Source of the DNA: a virus
Direction: 5' to 3' (one strand)
Length of the DNA: 22,197 nucleotides
Virus record (IMG/VR): IMGVR_UViG_3300044984_000203
Coordinates: 1-22,197 of that record
The translations under genes and the position numbers were made by a program. The notes under the pieces were generated by a model. The model searched no databases, had not been told where the DNA came from, and saw only the letters and a program-made list of their open reading frames with translations. Below, in pieces: positions 21,945 through 22,197 of this stretch (its first letter is position 1; each line of letters begins with the position of its first letter).

Positions 21945-22197
21945 GTTCGTTAACGACTTGGGAGATACTACCTCTGAACTGTTCGACTTGCTTCTATCGA
22001 AGCATGCAGACTACGGTCCAAAGAACATCAGCGAAAGCCCTGGCGGTCCATTAAATGGGCTACGCGTAAGAATGCACGACAAACTAGCGCGAATCAATAA
22101 CTTGGTCGACACAAACAAAAATCCAGAGCACGAAGCACTCGAGGATTCTTTTAAGGATATGGCAAACTATGCAATCATCGGGTTGCTGGTACTGAGA
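21931..22197 (+). CDS. DUF1599-like (nucleotide-modification-associated) protein, 3' end outside the window
   Basis: AAGGAG (21919-21924) lies six bases before the ATG. The 89 visible residues include KHADYGPKNIS (about 24-34), GLRVRMHDKLARINNL (about 43-58) and LEDSFKDMANYAIIGLLVLR (about 70-89). This is the pattern of DUF1599, a family with a MazG-like helical fold that has been linked by others to phage nucleotide modification. The metal-binding type residues of such folds (E/D in the last helix) are present. Its place after the primase suggests a role in nucleotide metabolism. The rest of the gene is beyond the window. Confidence 0.75.
   Translation, partial: MANTKFVNDLGDTTSELFDLLLSKHADYGPKNISESPGGPLNGLRVRMHDKLARINNLVDTNKNPEHEALEDSFKDMANYAIIGLLVLR

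Overview
This window looks like part of a tailed double-stranded DNA phage (Caudoviricetes) that infects an actinobacterium. The sequence is AT-leaning and the genes are very tightly packed. The host guess rests on four things. The major capsid protein resembles the N4-gp56 type of actinobacterial phages. The tail and lysis proteins resemble those of actinophages. One early promoter appears to make a leaderless mRNA, which is common in Actinobacteria. The low GC would suit a small freshwater or marine actinobacterium rather than Streptomyces or Mycobacterium; this last point is inference. No tape-measure gene lies between capsid and tail fibre, so a short-tailed (podovirus-like) virion is the best reading.

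Positions 1-4916 hold four large structural genes that I cannot name. The first is cut by the window edge. Then come the scaffolding protein (5033-5506) and the major capsid protein (5538-6734), which carries an extra Thr/Ser/Val-rich module of about 85 residues. A strong hairpin follows the capsid gene. Positions 6798-8271 hold six small genes, three of them very lysine-rich. A putative connector (8268-9185) comes next, followed by a tail fibre with 24 in-phase Ser/Ala heptads (9194-11521), an adhesin with two Fn3 domains and a polyglycine region (11521-12966), and a methyltransferase fused to a virion-type N-terminal module (12966-13790). A sigma70-type promoter at 13811-13839 starts a second late unit: a glycosyltransferase, a 749-residue tail protein and the lysis cassette (one-TM protein, M15 peptidase endolysin, two-TM holin), ending at 17750.

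Positions 17751-18206 are the control region. A large, probably bidirectional terminator closes the late unit. A 50-residue membrane protein gene then runs leftwards (17901-18053), the only leftward gene here. Two back-to-back promoters follow, with their -35 boxes forming the ends of an imperfect 24-bp palindrome. The rightward promoter places its predicted start site on the A of the first early gene's ATG.

Positions 18207-22197 are rightward replication genes: a Cas4/RecB-like PD-(D/E)XK nuclease split into two ATGA-coupled halves, a zinc-ribbon protein, a RecA/DnaB-type ATPase whose Shine-Dalgarno can be masked by a 12-bp inverted repeat, a 56-residue acidic protein, a Holliday-junction-resolvase-like nuclease, a primase split over two frames with a 179-nt overlap, a small zinc-finger protein, and the start of a DUF1599-like protein cut by the window end.

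The most interesting signals are the divergent promoter/palindrome with its hidden leftward gene, the two split replication enzymes, the possible RNA switch on the ATPase, the capsid insertion and the methyltransferase fusion. No database search was possible. Family names come from motifs read by eye.
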